The position numbers were made by a program, and so were the translations under genes. The notes under the pieces are model-generated. The model was not told the DNA's origin. It saw only the letters and a program-made list of their open reading frames with translations, and did not search any database. 64,000 nucleotides of DNA, taken from contig NC_071388.1 of the NCBI RefSeq assembly GCF_022682495.2, forward strand, positions 29,744,139-29,808,138. Direction: 5' to 3'. The stretch is from Desmodus rotundus (lineage: Eukaryota > Chordata > Mammalia > Chiroptera > Phyllostomidae). Below, in pieces: positions 35,901 to 47,728 of the stretch (position 1 is its first letter; every line of letters begins with the position of its first letter).

Positions 35901-36830
35901 CTATATTCTGCTCTGCAGTAATGCTCTGTAGTCCATCCGTCCTACCGTCATGTCAGGATTTTATAGCTGTTCTGTTTCCTTTTTTGGTGGGAGAAAAATA
36001 CTGAAGGGGGAGGGGAGCATTTAGTACTTGACTGTATTATGTATCTACGACTGTAATTGGCCTATTTCACAGCATAATAGTCTTGGTTTCCCAGACTCAT
36101 GCGTCTACTCTCCCTTCCATTACTTATTGACATTTTTTGTGTATAATGTTTGTCTCATGTCAACGTGGCCTATGTGTATACACTAGGGATTCACAAGCAG
36201 TTTGGTCTATATCTCTTTCCACACTTACAAATCATCAAGCATACTGAAGAGCTAGGTATTTGTCATATTAGAAAGCAAAACTAAATAGTTAAAATGTATT
36301 TAGATTAATTCACTTTAACATGGCAATAATAAACTTATTACATGTTAACATATTTTTATTTTAAAAAACTGTTTTCCAAATTTTAAAAAGTCACAGAGAA
36401 GAATGATATGTCTTTATATTTCTCATATCTGTTTCATATCTTATTTAATAGAAGATAGCAATAAGCAGCATATCTGTCTTTGCATTTGGTCTGTTGCAAT
36501 ATTACATAGCTTGTAGCCTATAGAAACTCCACTGTACACGCATGAAAAACTAAGGGTAAATGGACAGTTAACCTCATAATATTATTGTGAAGGTAGTTTG
36601 ACTTTATAGAGTTTCAGGCACTTTAAGAAGTATTGCTATAAACTATACAATCATAAGCTTAACCTATCGAAAATCAAAAGTAAATTCATTTTTATACAAT
36701 TAAAAATAAGAAATTAAATATTTTAACATGAAAAATCTTGGTTTTGTGGCTTTTAACTGAACTGACCAAATTCACATATTTGAAATATCTTAAACCAATA
36801 TAACTTCTGAAAGAGAAATTACATTCCTAT
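29970..36830. other. long stretch of mostly unrecognised non-coding DNA
   Basis: Almost 7 kb without a clear transposon, the longest such stretch here. A 132-codon frame (31639-31241, minus) and a 133-codon frame (31675-32076, plus) lie in a slightly more CpG-bearing part. Neither has a domain that I recognise. A run of 13 C lies at 34870-34882 and short (CA)n repeats at about 35822-35834. No conserved exon could be shown by reading alone. Confidence 0.5.
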
Positions 36831-36840
36831 TTTAAATTTG

Positions 36841-37116
36841 CTAATACATTTTCTATTTTATTTTTAATTGCAGTTTACATTGAATATTATTTTGTATTAG
36901 GTTCAAGTGTATAGTATAGTGATTAGATAATCATATACTTTTTAAAGAGTTCCTCTAATATTTCCAGTACCCACCTGGCACCATAGACAGTTATTACAGT
37001 ATTATTGGCATATTCCCGTGCTGTACTTTACATCCCCATGACTATTTTGTTACCACCAATTTGTACTTCTAAATCCTTTCACCTTTTTCACCCAGTCCCC
37101 CAATCCCTCTTAACAT
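36841..37116 (-). mobile_element. L1 insertion (minus), 3' UTR in sense to minus strand
   Basis: The minus strand reads 'gggggactgggtgaaaaagg', 'aagtacaaattggtggtaac', 'ggggatgtaaagtacagcac', 'ggtgccaggtgggtactgga' and ends in A-rich 'attaaaaataaaatag', the distal L1 3' UTR and tail. It abuts, in opposite orientation, the ORF2 C-terminus and proximal 3' UTR (37117-37755). The two parts are adjacent in the L1 consensus, so the whole is best read as one minus-strand insertion with an inverted 5' part. Confidence 0.8.
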
Positions 37117-37755
37117 CAGTAATCATTAGTGAGATGCAAATTAAAAGCACAATGAAATATCACCTCACTCCTGCCAGAATGGCTGTCATCGATAAATCAA
37201 TAAACAAGTGCTGGTGAGGATGTGGAGAAAAGAAAACCCTCACTCATTGTTGGTGGGATGCAGACTGGTGCAGTCCCTGCGGAAAACAGTATGAAAGGTC
37301 CTCAAAAAATCAAACATGGAGCTGTTTTATGACCCACTGATTCCATTCTGGGCATAAATCTGAAGAAACCCCAAACACTAATTTGGAAGAATGTATGCAC
37401 CCCTATGTTCATTGTAGTGTTATTTACAATAGCCACAGCATAGACACAACCCAAGTGCCCATCAATAGACAAGTGGTATGTATGCATGTATATATACATA
37501 TGTGTATATGTACATGTGTGCACGTGTATATATACACGTACATGTGATACACACACACATATCTCACACAATGGAATGAAATATCTTACCATTTGCAACT
37601 GCATATCAACTTAGAGTACTATGCTAAGACAAATAAGCCGATCAGAGAAAGACAAATAACCATATAAATTCACCTATGAGTGAAATCTGAAGAACAAAGT
37701 AAATGAACAAGAAAAATTAGGACAGAGTCATAGACATAGAAAACAGACTATAAAA
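37117..37755 (+). mobile_element. same L1 insertion, inverted 5' part (ORF2 C-terminus)
   Basis: The plus strand encodes the ORF2 end: frame 37005-37217 contains '[19 protein letters not shown]', and 'actggtgcagtccctgcgga' and 'ccaagtgcccatcaatagac' follow. A (TATG/CACG)n-like expansion at 37477-37560 replaces part of the coding sequence. It ends at 'catagaaaacagactataaa', the L1 position where the minus-strand part begins. Dead copy. Confidence 0.82.
37477..37562 (+). repeat. (TATG)n/(CACG)n expanded simple repeat inside L1
   Basis: Alternating purine-pyrimidine DNA ('atgtatatatacatatgtgt', 'gtgcacgtgtatatatacac'), expanded within the ORF2 'ggtatatatacaca' site. Such DNA can be length-polymorphic and could favour a left-handed helix; that is inference. 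Confidence 0.7.
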
Positions 37756-37899
37756 TATTTCAGGGAAATTTAAATTGGATCTGAAAAAGCTTGTAAATCA
37801 ATCTATATAATGGACTAGTTTATTAACATTTCATCATCATCTAGATAGAATGAATATATTAGTAACAGACTTTGCTTAAATGTCTTAAAAAGATATCAA

Positions 37900-38140
37900 C
37901 AGAAGAAAAAAGCAAACAAAATATAACCAGAGACATTGAAGTTAAGAACAATCTAACAATAGCCAGAGGGGAGTGGGGAGGGGACAGTGAAGAGAGGGGA
38001 TTACAGGAACTACTATAAAAGACACATGGACAAAATCAAGGGGGAGGGTGGCGGTAGGGGAGGGAGGTGGGATTGGCTGGGGTGGGGTGGAGGGATGGGG
38101 AGAAAAGGCACACAACTGTAATTGAATAACAATAAAAATT
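37900..38140 (+). mobile_element. 5'-truncated L1 3' UTR tail
   Basis: About 240 bases: 'aaacaaaatataaccagaga', 'aatctaacaatagccagagg', 'gaactactataaaagacaca', a G-rich 'ggctggggtggggtggaggg' stretch and the end 'ctgtaattgaataacaataa'. Flanks 'ttaaaaagatatca' (about 37885) and 'ttaaaaaagataaca' (about 38141) look like a slightly diverged target duplication. It matches 47845-48075 at roughly nine of ten positions by eye. Confidence 0.8.
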
Positions 38141-38159
38141 TTAAAAAAGATAACATTCC

Positions 38160-39015
38160 TCTTTTTCCTTTGAACATACCCATGAATAGAAATGGACTAT
38201 TTTAGCATTTTTCAGTTTTAATATATTTTTGTACTAACCTACTGGTATAATACATATATTAAGAATTGAATATACTGGTCAAAATGAAGCTGCAGAATTC
38301 TACAAATCTCTAAAAGAAGAAGAATGTGTGCTGGTATGCTGTGGTGGATATATTTAATAAAGCTCAAATACTCCAGCTTCCAAATTACCTTTTTTCAATA
38401 ATCTCTAGATAATTTGATCAAGTAAAATTTCCTCTCGCCATCTTCTGAGAATGTACGACAGTAGAACTCAGTTATAGTCTATCTGTCCTTAGACAATCAG
38501 TTCCCTGCCAAAGTCAATGTTCACAGAGATATGTAGGGTTATCTCCTCCTTTTCTCCACCATGGGCACGCAGAACACTTCAACGTGATGTTGAGGGTAAA
38601 GAAATCAGCTTAAGCAGGAGGCTAACTGGATTGCAGTTAATCATTGCACAAGACGCTGGCGGGAATATGTATCTGTGTTTTCCCTTTTGAGTCCTAGAAT
38701 TTTGCTGCTTTCTTTCCAGGAGTGATGGCAAGGTGAAGACAAAGTAAGAACATAAAACTAAATAAGCAATGATTTTTATTAACTTTTACAATCATCCTGG
38801 AAAGCAATTGGTCAGAAGTTTCCAGAACTTCTCTCAAGACCTAACCCAGTGTATTGCAGAATTTTCTGCCTTTGGTCTTCAAAAGATCAAGCAGATCTGC
38901 AAGGAATTTCATAGCCCTTAAAATAAAACTCAACTTTTTAAGGTCAGACATAAAAAAAAAAATCCTGCATCCCAGCAACATAGTAACAATAGCAATGCCC
39001 AGCATCCAATCAGAA
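38160..39015. other. non-coding DNA, nothing firmly recognised
   Basis: AT-rich. A small frame (38854-39057) enters the L1 ORF1 remnant that follows. No host exon. Confidence 0.5.
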
Positions 39016-39019
39016 TGCT

Positions 39020-39595
39020 ATACATGGAAAGAGGCAGAAAATGTAATCTATAAATAAATGGAAAATTTATTCATAGAAAAATAGATCCCAAAATTTAGCT
39101 GACAAGGCCTTCAAATAGTATTATAAATATCAAGGATTTAAAGGGGAACCTAGTTACAATTTAGAGAAAAATTGAAAATACTTTTTAAAATGAAATTTTG
39201 AGAGTTATAATATATAATATCTACATGACAGTTTTACTGGGTAGAATTCATTGAAGATTAGATCCTACAAAAGAAAAGATTAATGAACTTGAAAATATAA
39301 TGGGAACTATGCAAACCAATGCATAGAGAACAACAACAGAAAAAGCTACAGTGTCCTGTGGAGTAATGCAGCGCAGTCTACCATGTATATACTTGAAGTC
39401 CAGGAGAGAGGTAGGGGCGGAAAGAAAAATATATGAAAAAATAATGGCCCAAAACATACAAATCTGATGTGAACCACTGGCCCACAGATACGATAACAAC
39501 CCCAAGCAGCATAAACACAATGATATTGACACCAGAGCACATTATAAACAAATTGCTGTAAAGTCGGTAAATCACAGGGCCACATTACCTATAGA
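39020..39595 (+). mobile_element. old L1 ORF1 remnant
   Basis: 'gaaaagattaatgaacttga', 'aatgggaactatgcaaacca', 'gtacttgaagtccaggagag'-like wording, 'aaaataatggcccaaaacat', 'cactggcccacagatacgat' and 'cacattataaacaaattgct' follow the ORF1 coding order (coiled-coil end, RRM region, C-terminal domain) of old L1M elements. No frame survives. The minus-strand frames of 65-94 codons here are antisense shadows. Confidence 0.7.
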
Positions 39596-39984
39596 AGTCA
39601 CCTTGATTATGAGTTTTTCACCTTCCAGGACTTTTAGAATGAAATGTCTGTTTGTCTCATCCACCATCTATGGTATTTGGTTGTAGCAGTCTGAGCTGAT
39701 TAAAGACACTATACCACAGGGGTGGGTTTACTGAGGAGACTGAGTCTATGCTGAACGAGGAACCCCTACGTGAGCCCTAGAGTGACAACTTCTAGACTTG
39801 CTTCACTTTACAGAAAAGTGAACTTTTGTCATCTTATGAGAGTCATCCTTTTGTGAGTCATGGTTACAGTTGAAACATACCTCTTACTCTACAATAATCT
39901 ACAACTTTAGGACCCTCTTCTACAGACTAATAAGGCAAACATATACCTGAAATGATAACTCTAATTTTTTTTCATTTTTATTCA

Positions 39985-40400
39985 ATTAGATGCCTCCTCA
40001 TTGAGCATTTTATAGGTGCAGTGGAGCCCTAGGTTCTATGGGAAACATAAAGATCAGTAAATCTCACTACAGTGTAATTTAAAAACACAATGTCTCCCTG
40101 GCCTGTTATTATAAGAGCAGCTCAAACAAAGAACTGTTATGAAATAGGGAAAGAGTGTTAGTAGGAAGAAGTTGAAATTGAGAGCACCTTGAATGGCTTT
40201 TTATTTTTTTAGGGAAGAAAACATTTGAACTAGGTCTTGAGCAAAATTGGAGCTTTGACAGACAGATTTTGTTGAAGAGGAGAGGAAATCATTTCCGACA
40301 GAGGAAGCAGCTTTAACAGCCACCACACAAGGTGAGAAATTGGGGCCATACTGGACGACCAAGTACCAGTGAGTGAAGATTAGTCTAGAAATGTAGGATT
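39985..40400 (+). repeat. ancient interspersed repeat, diverged copy
   Basis: 'cctcctcattgagcatttta', 'aggtgcagtggagccctagg', 'aactaggtcttgagcaaaat' and 'acagaggaagcagctttaac' are in the order of the old family seen at 5085. Diverged. Confidence 0.45.
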
Positions 40401-40611
40401 AAATCGAAAGGCTTCGAATATTAGTTACGGTCTTTTATTCTTCATGCAATGAGCAGTCTTCATCTTTATGATTTATTTACCTCCTTCCATTTGAATTTTT
40501 AGTATTATCTTTATTGACTCTGGTATTCTGGAGCCTTCTTTTTATTTTGTTGATTGTAAGATCATTCTAAGGACAGCAAAGACCTATCATAGAGGAGCAG
40601 CAACGCACCCG

Positions 40612-40806
40612 ACTGCAGTGCTTCTCACAGTATGGCTCCCAGACCAACAGTGTCAGCAATGCCGGGAAACTTGTTAAAAAGGCAAACACGGAGGACCCTG
40701 TCCAGACCTAAAACATCAGAAACTCTGGAGGTGGTGCCCAATAATCTGTGTTTTAACAAGCCCTCTAGGTGATTCGGATGCACATGAAAGTATGAGAACT
40801 GCTGAC
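40612..40806 (+). mobile_element. MER5A-type hAT-Charlie element, near complete
   Basis: Starts 'cagtgcttctcacagtatgg' and ends 'agtatgagaactgctg', giving imperfect terminal inverted repeats. Between them are 'gggaaacttgttaaaaaggc', 'catcagaaactctggaggtg', 'aataatctgtgttttaacaa' and 'gccctctaggtgattcggat'. Non-autonomous, non-coding; the expected 8-bp target duplication is no longer readable. Confidence 0.85.
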
Positions 40807-40809
40807 TGG

Positions 40810-40885
40810 GTGATTAAGAGGTCAGGTCTGGAGTAAGAGAACCAGAGTTCAAATACCAATTTCACCACTTATACTCCATGGGAAA
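40810..40885 (+). mobile_element. MIR fragment (5' part)
   Basis: 'gtgattaagaggtcaggtct', 'accagagttcaaataccaat' and 'ttcaccacttatactcc' match the first third of MIR in sense, directly right of the MER5A copy. Confidence 0.6.
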
Positions 40886-40889
40886 ATGC

Positions 40890-43245
40890 ACTGGAACATC
40901 ATTCCTGAGCTTCTTTCACAGAATTAGGCAAATCGAAATTGCATTCCAAAACATTTTTGTAACAGGTGTCAGGCATTAGGATGAGAAAACAATTATTACG
41001 TGTTAATATATGGAAAACATGTATTAAGAACTTAGTTATATTATTTTGGTGAGACCAGATGCCCAGTTCCCATGGCCTGACACCATATGGTGTGTTTCTT
41101 GCACGCAGCAGAGTCCAGTGTGGGGATCCCTGGTCAGTTGGGGGGGGGGCAAAGGGTAGGATGGATGTGATCTAAGCAGGCATCAGGATCCCAGGTTGAT
41201 GGAGCCTCTGCCACCTTCCAGATGCCTTGAAGGCTTTCACAGACATCCTTAATGTTGATATACAGCCAACAGAGTGAACAACAGAGAAAGAAAGTGGACA
41301 AACTTGCTTCCTAACCACTGCAGCCAGAAGTGACACACAGCATCTCTGTTCATATTCCACCTGGTAAGAACAGGTCAAGCAGTCTACCAAGTTCAAGAGA
41401 GATGTGAAATGTAGTCTCTGGGTGGGTACCAGGTCAGTCCACACATGGTCTACTTTCCAAGTTGTCATAGGCAACAATTTTACCTAATATTTCCACAGCT
41501 TAGCAAGCTCTCCTGCCTTCCAGCCTGCTATACCTGTGTTGTTATTGCTATCCAACTTGAAATTATGCCACATACTTTGGGTTTTGTTATAACAAAACCC
41601 CAAACCCAAAACAGAAGCACCCCATTAAAGGTGCCAAACTAACACTCACTCTTGTCACTAATAAATCCCTCAAATGCCAATGAAAATGTATAAATCTTGT
41701 TCACATCACACTCCAATGCCAGTAGGTAGTCTCAGTTGACTTTGACCAAGATAGCAGGAAGTATCTATGATACACAGTGTGTTAAAGGAACCCAGGTCAA
41801 CAGTGGTCTGCATCTTCTGGGGCTTCCAGGGTCATCTTGAACATCGGCATGTACCTGGTACAGAAGAAGAGAGCTCTTAGGGAGGGACACTGGCCAGCAA
41901 TTGCTCGACACTGCAGAAGCCATGGCCAAAAGTCTTCACTAGACAGAGGTCTCTGCCATAACAACAAAACTTTTTTATATGTATTCTGTTTTTAAAAATT
42001 TAATCTCAAACTATAAAGAGATAGAGGTAAATAGTGAAGGATCATGTATGTATGTAAAGGGCCAACATGCTAGTGAGAAGTATATCCTGAACTTTCTTTG
42101 TGGGGAAAAAATGCTGCCTATAGACAATAATGATTCAAATGACATTATTCTAAAGAGGTGTTTTAGTTGAGAAGTCCAACTTTTATTAACATAGGACTTT
42201 GGCATAAAAACTAAATAGGATTTGTGTAATCCTTTACAATACAGGTGAGGAAACTGAAGCCCCAGAGAAATGAGGTAATAAGCCAAAAATACAATGTTCC
42301 ACAGTGAAAAAGATTTCATCCTTTACTTTCTTTCTATACCATCAGGGTGGTCACTTGAGTTATCAGAGAAAGAAACTGGACCTCATGCTTCAGATTTAGA
42401 GATGATCACATAAGGAAGGAGCCAGGAAAAAAGGAGGGAAAGTCAGAGAAAAGGACCCTTCCAAGCAGGCAAGAGCGGACCCACTTTTTCACTCTGTGCA
42501 TGGAGTCAGCTTCGGGACCCACAGCTCAGGGGGGCAGCTGGCTCCAGGTAGCACGTCTCGATGATCCAAGGCCGTACTGTGAAAAAATACCTTATGCCCA
42601 GGGTCCAAAGCACTGACTTCTAATAAAGTCTGCCTCAACTTTTCTCCATGTCTTTCTAGGTTTCCAAGTCTTCACTATCTAATTCAGGAGCATCTTATAA
42701 AACCCACCCCCAGAAAGTGACTGTTCATTGTTGCAGACCTTTGACCTCTCAGGTCCCGTAGCCTGAGGTAGCAGACGCCTCAGAAATACATCACTAATTA
42801 TAATTATGGGAAGTCAGTAAACCCAGTCTCAAGTCGCCCCCCCCAAGTACTCCTACTTTAATGGCTTTTTGCCTCAAGGAGGGAAAAATACATATATAAT
42901 TTAGTAGACTTTTATTTGCTATTTTAATTTGACAGTATTTTTATTCCACAAAATTGTGTACTGTTGTGAATCAAAATGTCATACGATTTGGCAAAGAAAA
43001 TTATTTCAAACTTATTCTGTTTCACAATATACATGTTTTATAAATATATTTTAGGCATTTCTAACCTTTGTGATATGGAGATGTTATAACTACTGAGTTA
43101 ACTGTAGCCAAAGGTGAAGATTAAAAATTTTAAACATGGAAGTGCTTTGGCAACTATATTTCTAGGAGGTAGAAGTGGAGGTTTTCTGCGTGAACCCACA
43201 CGACAAGGATACATTCTCTACTGTAAGATCTTAAACTTTCTTTCT
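40890..43245. other. mostly unrecognised non-coding DNA
   Basis: Short G run at 41141-41149. A MIR-like patch in antisense at about 42235-42290 ('caggtgaggaaactgaagcc'). A 22-bp palindrome at 41579-41600 is listed separately. No exon found. Confidence 0.5.
41579..41600. repeat. 22-bp perfect palindrome
   Basis: The two 11-bp halves 'gggttttgtta' and 'taacaaaaccc' are exact reverse complements, and three further pairs (ttt/aaa) follow after one unpaired C. Cruciform or dyad; no known binding site recognised. Confidence 0.95.
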
Positions 43246-43250
43246 CCTTT
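43246..43250. repeat. LTR target duplication, left
   Basis: 'ccttt' directly before the LTR end, repeated at 43792-43796. Confidence 0.65.
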
Positions 43251-43791
43251 TGTAACCGAAACACAGGTTCAGCAGCCCGCCGCTATAAAAACCAATACGA
43301 GAGAGGCAGGTGCTGACATAAAGGAAAGTGGTTTATTTTCATGTGCCGGCCACCTGGAAGATGGGGACCTCAAGCCTCAAAGCCCATCTCCACATCTCAG
43401 TGAAGGCAGAGTTTTTATAGGGAGGGAGAGGGGAAGCAGAACAAAAAGATCAAGGAAGGGGGTTGGAAAGTTCTCTATGAGCAGATGAGCACAGTCCATT
43501 CCGATAAGACAAGCGATGGACCAGTGTGCACCATCCTGGTTTAGCCCTCCTGGATTCATGTCAACACAGCTTCAAGTCATCTGGGTCCATGGTTGAAGGT
43601 CAGCAAATCTGAAGCTAGAATGCCTGAAGGTTGGAGTCTGTATCTTTTGAGGTTAGTTCTTAGGATTTTTATACAAACACGCGTTCCTATACAAGCTACA
43701 TATTGGTCCGAGTCAGCCCTTACAGAAACAACGTCAAAAGAATGGTGGGGTGGGTTACAATTTCCTACTGTTACAATTTTCTACTGTTGCA
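43251..43791 (-). mobile_element. solo LTR of an endogenous retrovirus, antisense
   Basis: A 541-bp block bounded by TG at the left and CA at the right, flanked by 5-bp 'ccttt' repeats. On the minus strand a TATA box 'ctataaaaac' (43411-43420) is followed about 80 bases later by AATAAA (43332-43337), the spacing expected for U3-R of a gamma-like (class I) LTR, and the end reads 'tgtgtttcggttaca'. No gag, pol or env remnants flank it, so it is a solo LTR left by LTR-LTR recombination. A 4-5-bp duplication fits class I or ERV-L families; I cannot name the family. Confidence 0.7.
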
Positions 43792-43984
43792 CCTTTTTTA
43801 AAGCAAGTCATACCTTCCAGACATAGAATGTGAAGTCATTGAAGAAAAACAATAGCCAAAACTACTCTACAATACAAAGTCAGCCTCCATAGTAGGGAAC
43901 TTGAAGCAGATATTTAGCAGATCTTACTGAAGAAAAGCAAATACATCAGGAAAGCATTAAAAAAATGTACTTGAAGTGAAACTT

Positions 43985-44240
43985 GGGCAGCCTGTTACAT
44001 CATCTTATTTAATAAAATCCCTCATTTCCCCACCCTATTTTACTAGTCATTACTTTTCACCATTTGAAATTGACTTACGTTTGCAGCTGTTCACTAGTTT
44101 ACTGTCCTTCTGCCACCAGCAAAATATCAGCCCCCTGAGGGAAGAGGTCACGTCAGTTTTGCTCACTGGTTTATCCCCTGCATCTAGAACAGTGCCTTGA
44201 GTGTGGTGGAAGCTCAGTTATAATGTGCGGAAGGAATCAG
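43985..44240 (+). mobile_element. L2 LINE 3' end
   Basis: 'tagtttactgtccttctgcc', 'agccccctgagggaagaggt', 'tttgctcactggtttatccc', 'ctgcatctagaacagtgcct' and 'ggaatcagtgaatcttcag' follow the L2 3' region in sense. Old and diverged. Confidence 0.75.
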
Positions 44241-44244
44241 TGAA

Positions 44245-44695
44245 TCTTCAGAGCAGACTGACTTGTTACATGTGGAAGATCATGTGAACTCAGGCAATCC
44301 CAGCACAACAGGAGTCTGGACCAGGCCTGAGTAAAACTACTCTACTCTTAACTGACCTGCTTATTCTCTTCTTCCCGAATAGAGAAGCATATTTTTAAAC
44401 CAATTCCATGATGAAGAGCAAATTTATGGCATGTCATTAATATGTAAATTAGTATCTGTTGTATTATTCCTAAGTAAGCTTAAGTTGACAGTCTAGGAAA
44501 ATGAACATTGCTTTTAATATGTTATGGTTTTAAGCAATCACAATTAATTCTAAAATTGTCTTCATAATCTCTTGAATATGGTCCTAGATTTCACTGTAGT
44601 TGGACACCTAGACCTAGGGGCCTAGACAGCACAGTGGATCAGGGCGAGACCTGTGTTACACTGAAGGACTCCAACAGAAGGAATTATAACTCAGT
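44245..44695. other. non-coding DNA, nothing recognised
   Basis: AT-rich with no gene or repeat that I can support. Confidence 0.5.
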
Positions 44696-44699
44696 GATC

Positions 44700-44950
44700 T
44701 TGCTCACAGGCTTCCAGGTCAGCTAGCCTTGGGTTCTAACTTTGAAATATGGTCCAGACCACCGTATTAATTTGCTAAGTATTCTTGATTGAATTATATA
44801 ACATCTTTGAGTCTCAGTTTCTTCATCAGAAAGATGAGCAATAGAATCTCATCAGGTTTTTTAGTACATTTCACATAATGTAAAGTGTTTACTTGAGTGC
44901 CTGACACGTAATCAGGGATCAATAATGGGTAGCCATTATCATTAAGCCCT
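44700..44950 (+). mobile_element. MIR SINE
   Basis: 'ccttgggttctaactttgaa', 'catctttgagtctcagtttc', 'ttcatcagaaagatgagcaa', 'gtgcctgacacgtaatcagg' and 'gatcaataatgggtagccat' cover most of a sense MIR with internal divergence. Confidence 0.75.
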
Positions 44951-44954
44951 CTGC

Positions 44955-47725
44955 CAAGTACTGCAAAGACAAACAAATAAAAAGACACTTGACATCATTA
45001 ACACGCAAATGGAAAAACTGTGAAACATGTTATATCAAGTCATTGGAACAAAGTATTATTTTAGATATTCCCATCTGACATTTCAGGGCATTGAGGAAGG
45101 GTTCTGCACTTAATCTTTATAGATTAAAATCTTCACTCGAACACTTTCTTAGCTCAGTGTTATAAAATCTCGGAAGGTCAACCTCCTGAATCACGCTAAT
45201 TTAGCTGCCACTTTGCCACATAAGAAAGCTTTATAAAAGCTTGTATCATTTCTACTTTCTAGACATGTTGACAGCTTAAATCAGAACAGGAAAAAAAAAA
45301 AAGATATGTCCTAAAAGGTATTAAAACAAGGCAAATGTTAAATGCAGCACACAGAATATCTCATTAAGATTAGCAGAAAAACTCAAAGCTTCCCTATTGT
45401 CATAGACACTAGATCTCTGAATCTTAAGTGGCACCCCAGAGAGGCACACACATAACAGCCACTCTGTTAGCCCTTGAGTGCTAAGGGCCCAGATAGCACT
45501 ATTATGTCTGGGAGTAAACTGGCCCAGTGTTTTAGCAATATAGAGGCTTTCAAATCTAAGACGGAAATTTGACATCTAAAATGTCCAACACAGGATTGTT
45601 CTAATACATTAAAAGGAGTATGGACACAAGTTCACTGCTTTTGATTCATATGGACTTCATAAAACATAAAAAAAAGAATAGAAGCACTAAATAAATTTTC
45701 ATTTCTTGAGAATTTCATTTATTCATTAATACAGGTCTATGTTAATAAAGATGAACACAGGCCCAGTTTAAAACAGAAAAAGGTACATAGAATATATTTG
45801 CAAGATGATGATATTGCCAATCAATAATTTTCTAGTAATCAATCATTTTATCATTTGTGCATTTCATTCAGAGTGAATCTAAATCTCTTCCCGTCATGTT
45901 CTGCGTGTCAGGACTTGTCACCCGTCCCATAAATAAAATTGAATCTAGAAAAGAAAAAAATATTTTATGAATTTCTGGAGAAAAAAAGTTAATAGTAATT
46001 AGTTTTTCTTAATAATTTAACAAATCAGTTAAACAAATAAGCAATGTCTAACAACAAAGCCCTCTCCTTTGTCCAAAATAAATAATTATGTCATTATTAA
46101 TTATTTTCTGGTAATTTATAGAGTAAATTAACACCCACAACAACTTGGCATGAACAACACATTAGTCCAGTTTTTCATATGGGAAAGAAAAATAAAGTGA
46201 CCTGCACGTGTGCTTCTCAATGTAGACACTCAGTCAGGCAGACACAGCATAGTAACATAATGATGAGCACGATAGAGTTCTAAATTTAATGCATTAGCAG
46301 TCATCTTTTAATGCATGTAACATAGGCCCTTAGGGTTAAAAGTATAGCTTCTTAAGATCTTCAGCTCTGAATCAAAGCTCGCTGCTAAAGACAATATTTT
46401 TATAGCTCCAGTGCTTTCAAAACCTCATGGAGGTGATGCAGTATACAGCATAAACGCACACACTTATTTCCAGCCATTTTGTGTTCACAAGAGAAAAGGA
46501 ACTAAGAACTAGAGAACAAAACAGAAAGAAATGATGCGCTGAAAATCCATTCACCTTTTATTCCACCAGGGTAAGGAAAGAGGTTTGAATGGAACTATGT
46601 CATGTGCTTTTAAGTTTTTCACAGCCATATGGAATAAAGGTTAATTTCAAAAGTGATAAAATGAGTTCCATGCAATTTTAAAGCTGATGAAAATTATATT
46701 TTAATGTCTCTGCAATAACAGTGATAGAGTCCTTTTTCATTAACTTTGTACTGTTCAGTCTAACGACTAACACGCTCTTAGATGAGCCAGAAACATAGAA
46801 ATAGACATAATCTCTAGCAGACTTTTTCTTCTTTTTCTGAATAATTATAATCAATAATACCTTTATGGAAAATTATTTAAAAAATAAAAAAAAGAAAATT
46901 ATAGTCAATAGCAATTAAAAGTCTCAAAATAGTTCTGGAAAAAAAGAAAGAAAACTAATACTCCTATTTTTCAGACAGATAAGGATGCATAATTAACTTC
47001 TCCCAGGGTATTTGTGACTCATATCTTTTTAATTCTATGGCATCAAAATTCTTATGAGAATTATTTGTTCAGGAAATTGTTAGAGTAACTTTTACAGAAA
47101 TTCATAACTGAAGACAATAGTTGAAAATTTTAAATGCTTGGAAGTGTAGGACATTATTCAAAAGCCACTTGTCTCAGGATTTTTAATCAGTTTCTTTGAC
47201 CCAGGAGAGCCACCTTTTAAATTAAGTATTCATGCACTCACCAATCTACTCACTACTATGCTGGGAAGGTTAGTGAAATCTCTTCTGACATTATAGCAAC
47301 GTATTTAGAGGCAGGATGAAACAGAAATCATAAGTATTTTCATTTTTCTCTCATGCCCTCTTCTTAAAGAGGTGTCCCATATTTAATTATCATATTTATA
47401 CAAATCTACGTAAGATATAAAAAACTTTTGCCTCCTAATATTAAAATATAATTGCATAACCAAAGCTAATGGCTTAAAATACAAGATTTCTTAATACATA
47501 TCCTGCTGTCTGTTTCTTCCTTTAATTTAAGACCTGGAAGACTTCTAAACACAGTATTTTTTAATATGTACATGATACTGTCAGTTTCAAAATCATGATT
47601 CACTACTTTTTCAGAAATGACACATTTCATGTACCATCTTTCACAATTTTTCTCTGAAGTGTCTAAAGTTGGCCTATATCCTCAGCCTCTGAGCTCCTGA
47701 GCCCCTCATCCTAAAAGGATAAGCT
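44955..47725. other. AT-rich non-coding DNA, nothing recognised
   Basis: No clear transposon, exon or RNA gene. The interval 45600-47500 is especially AT-rich, with homopolymer A/T patches. Confidence 0.5.
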
Positions 47726-47728
47726 TAT

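Noticed and set aside
36841..37755. Two independent L1 insertions meeting 5' to 5'.
   Set aside because: The two parts are complementary sections of one L1, so a single insertion with 5' inversion is more economical.
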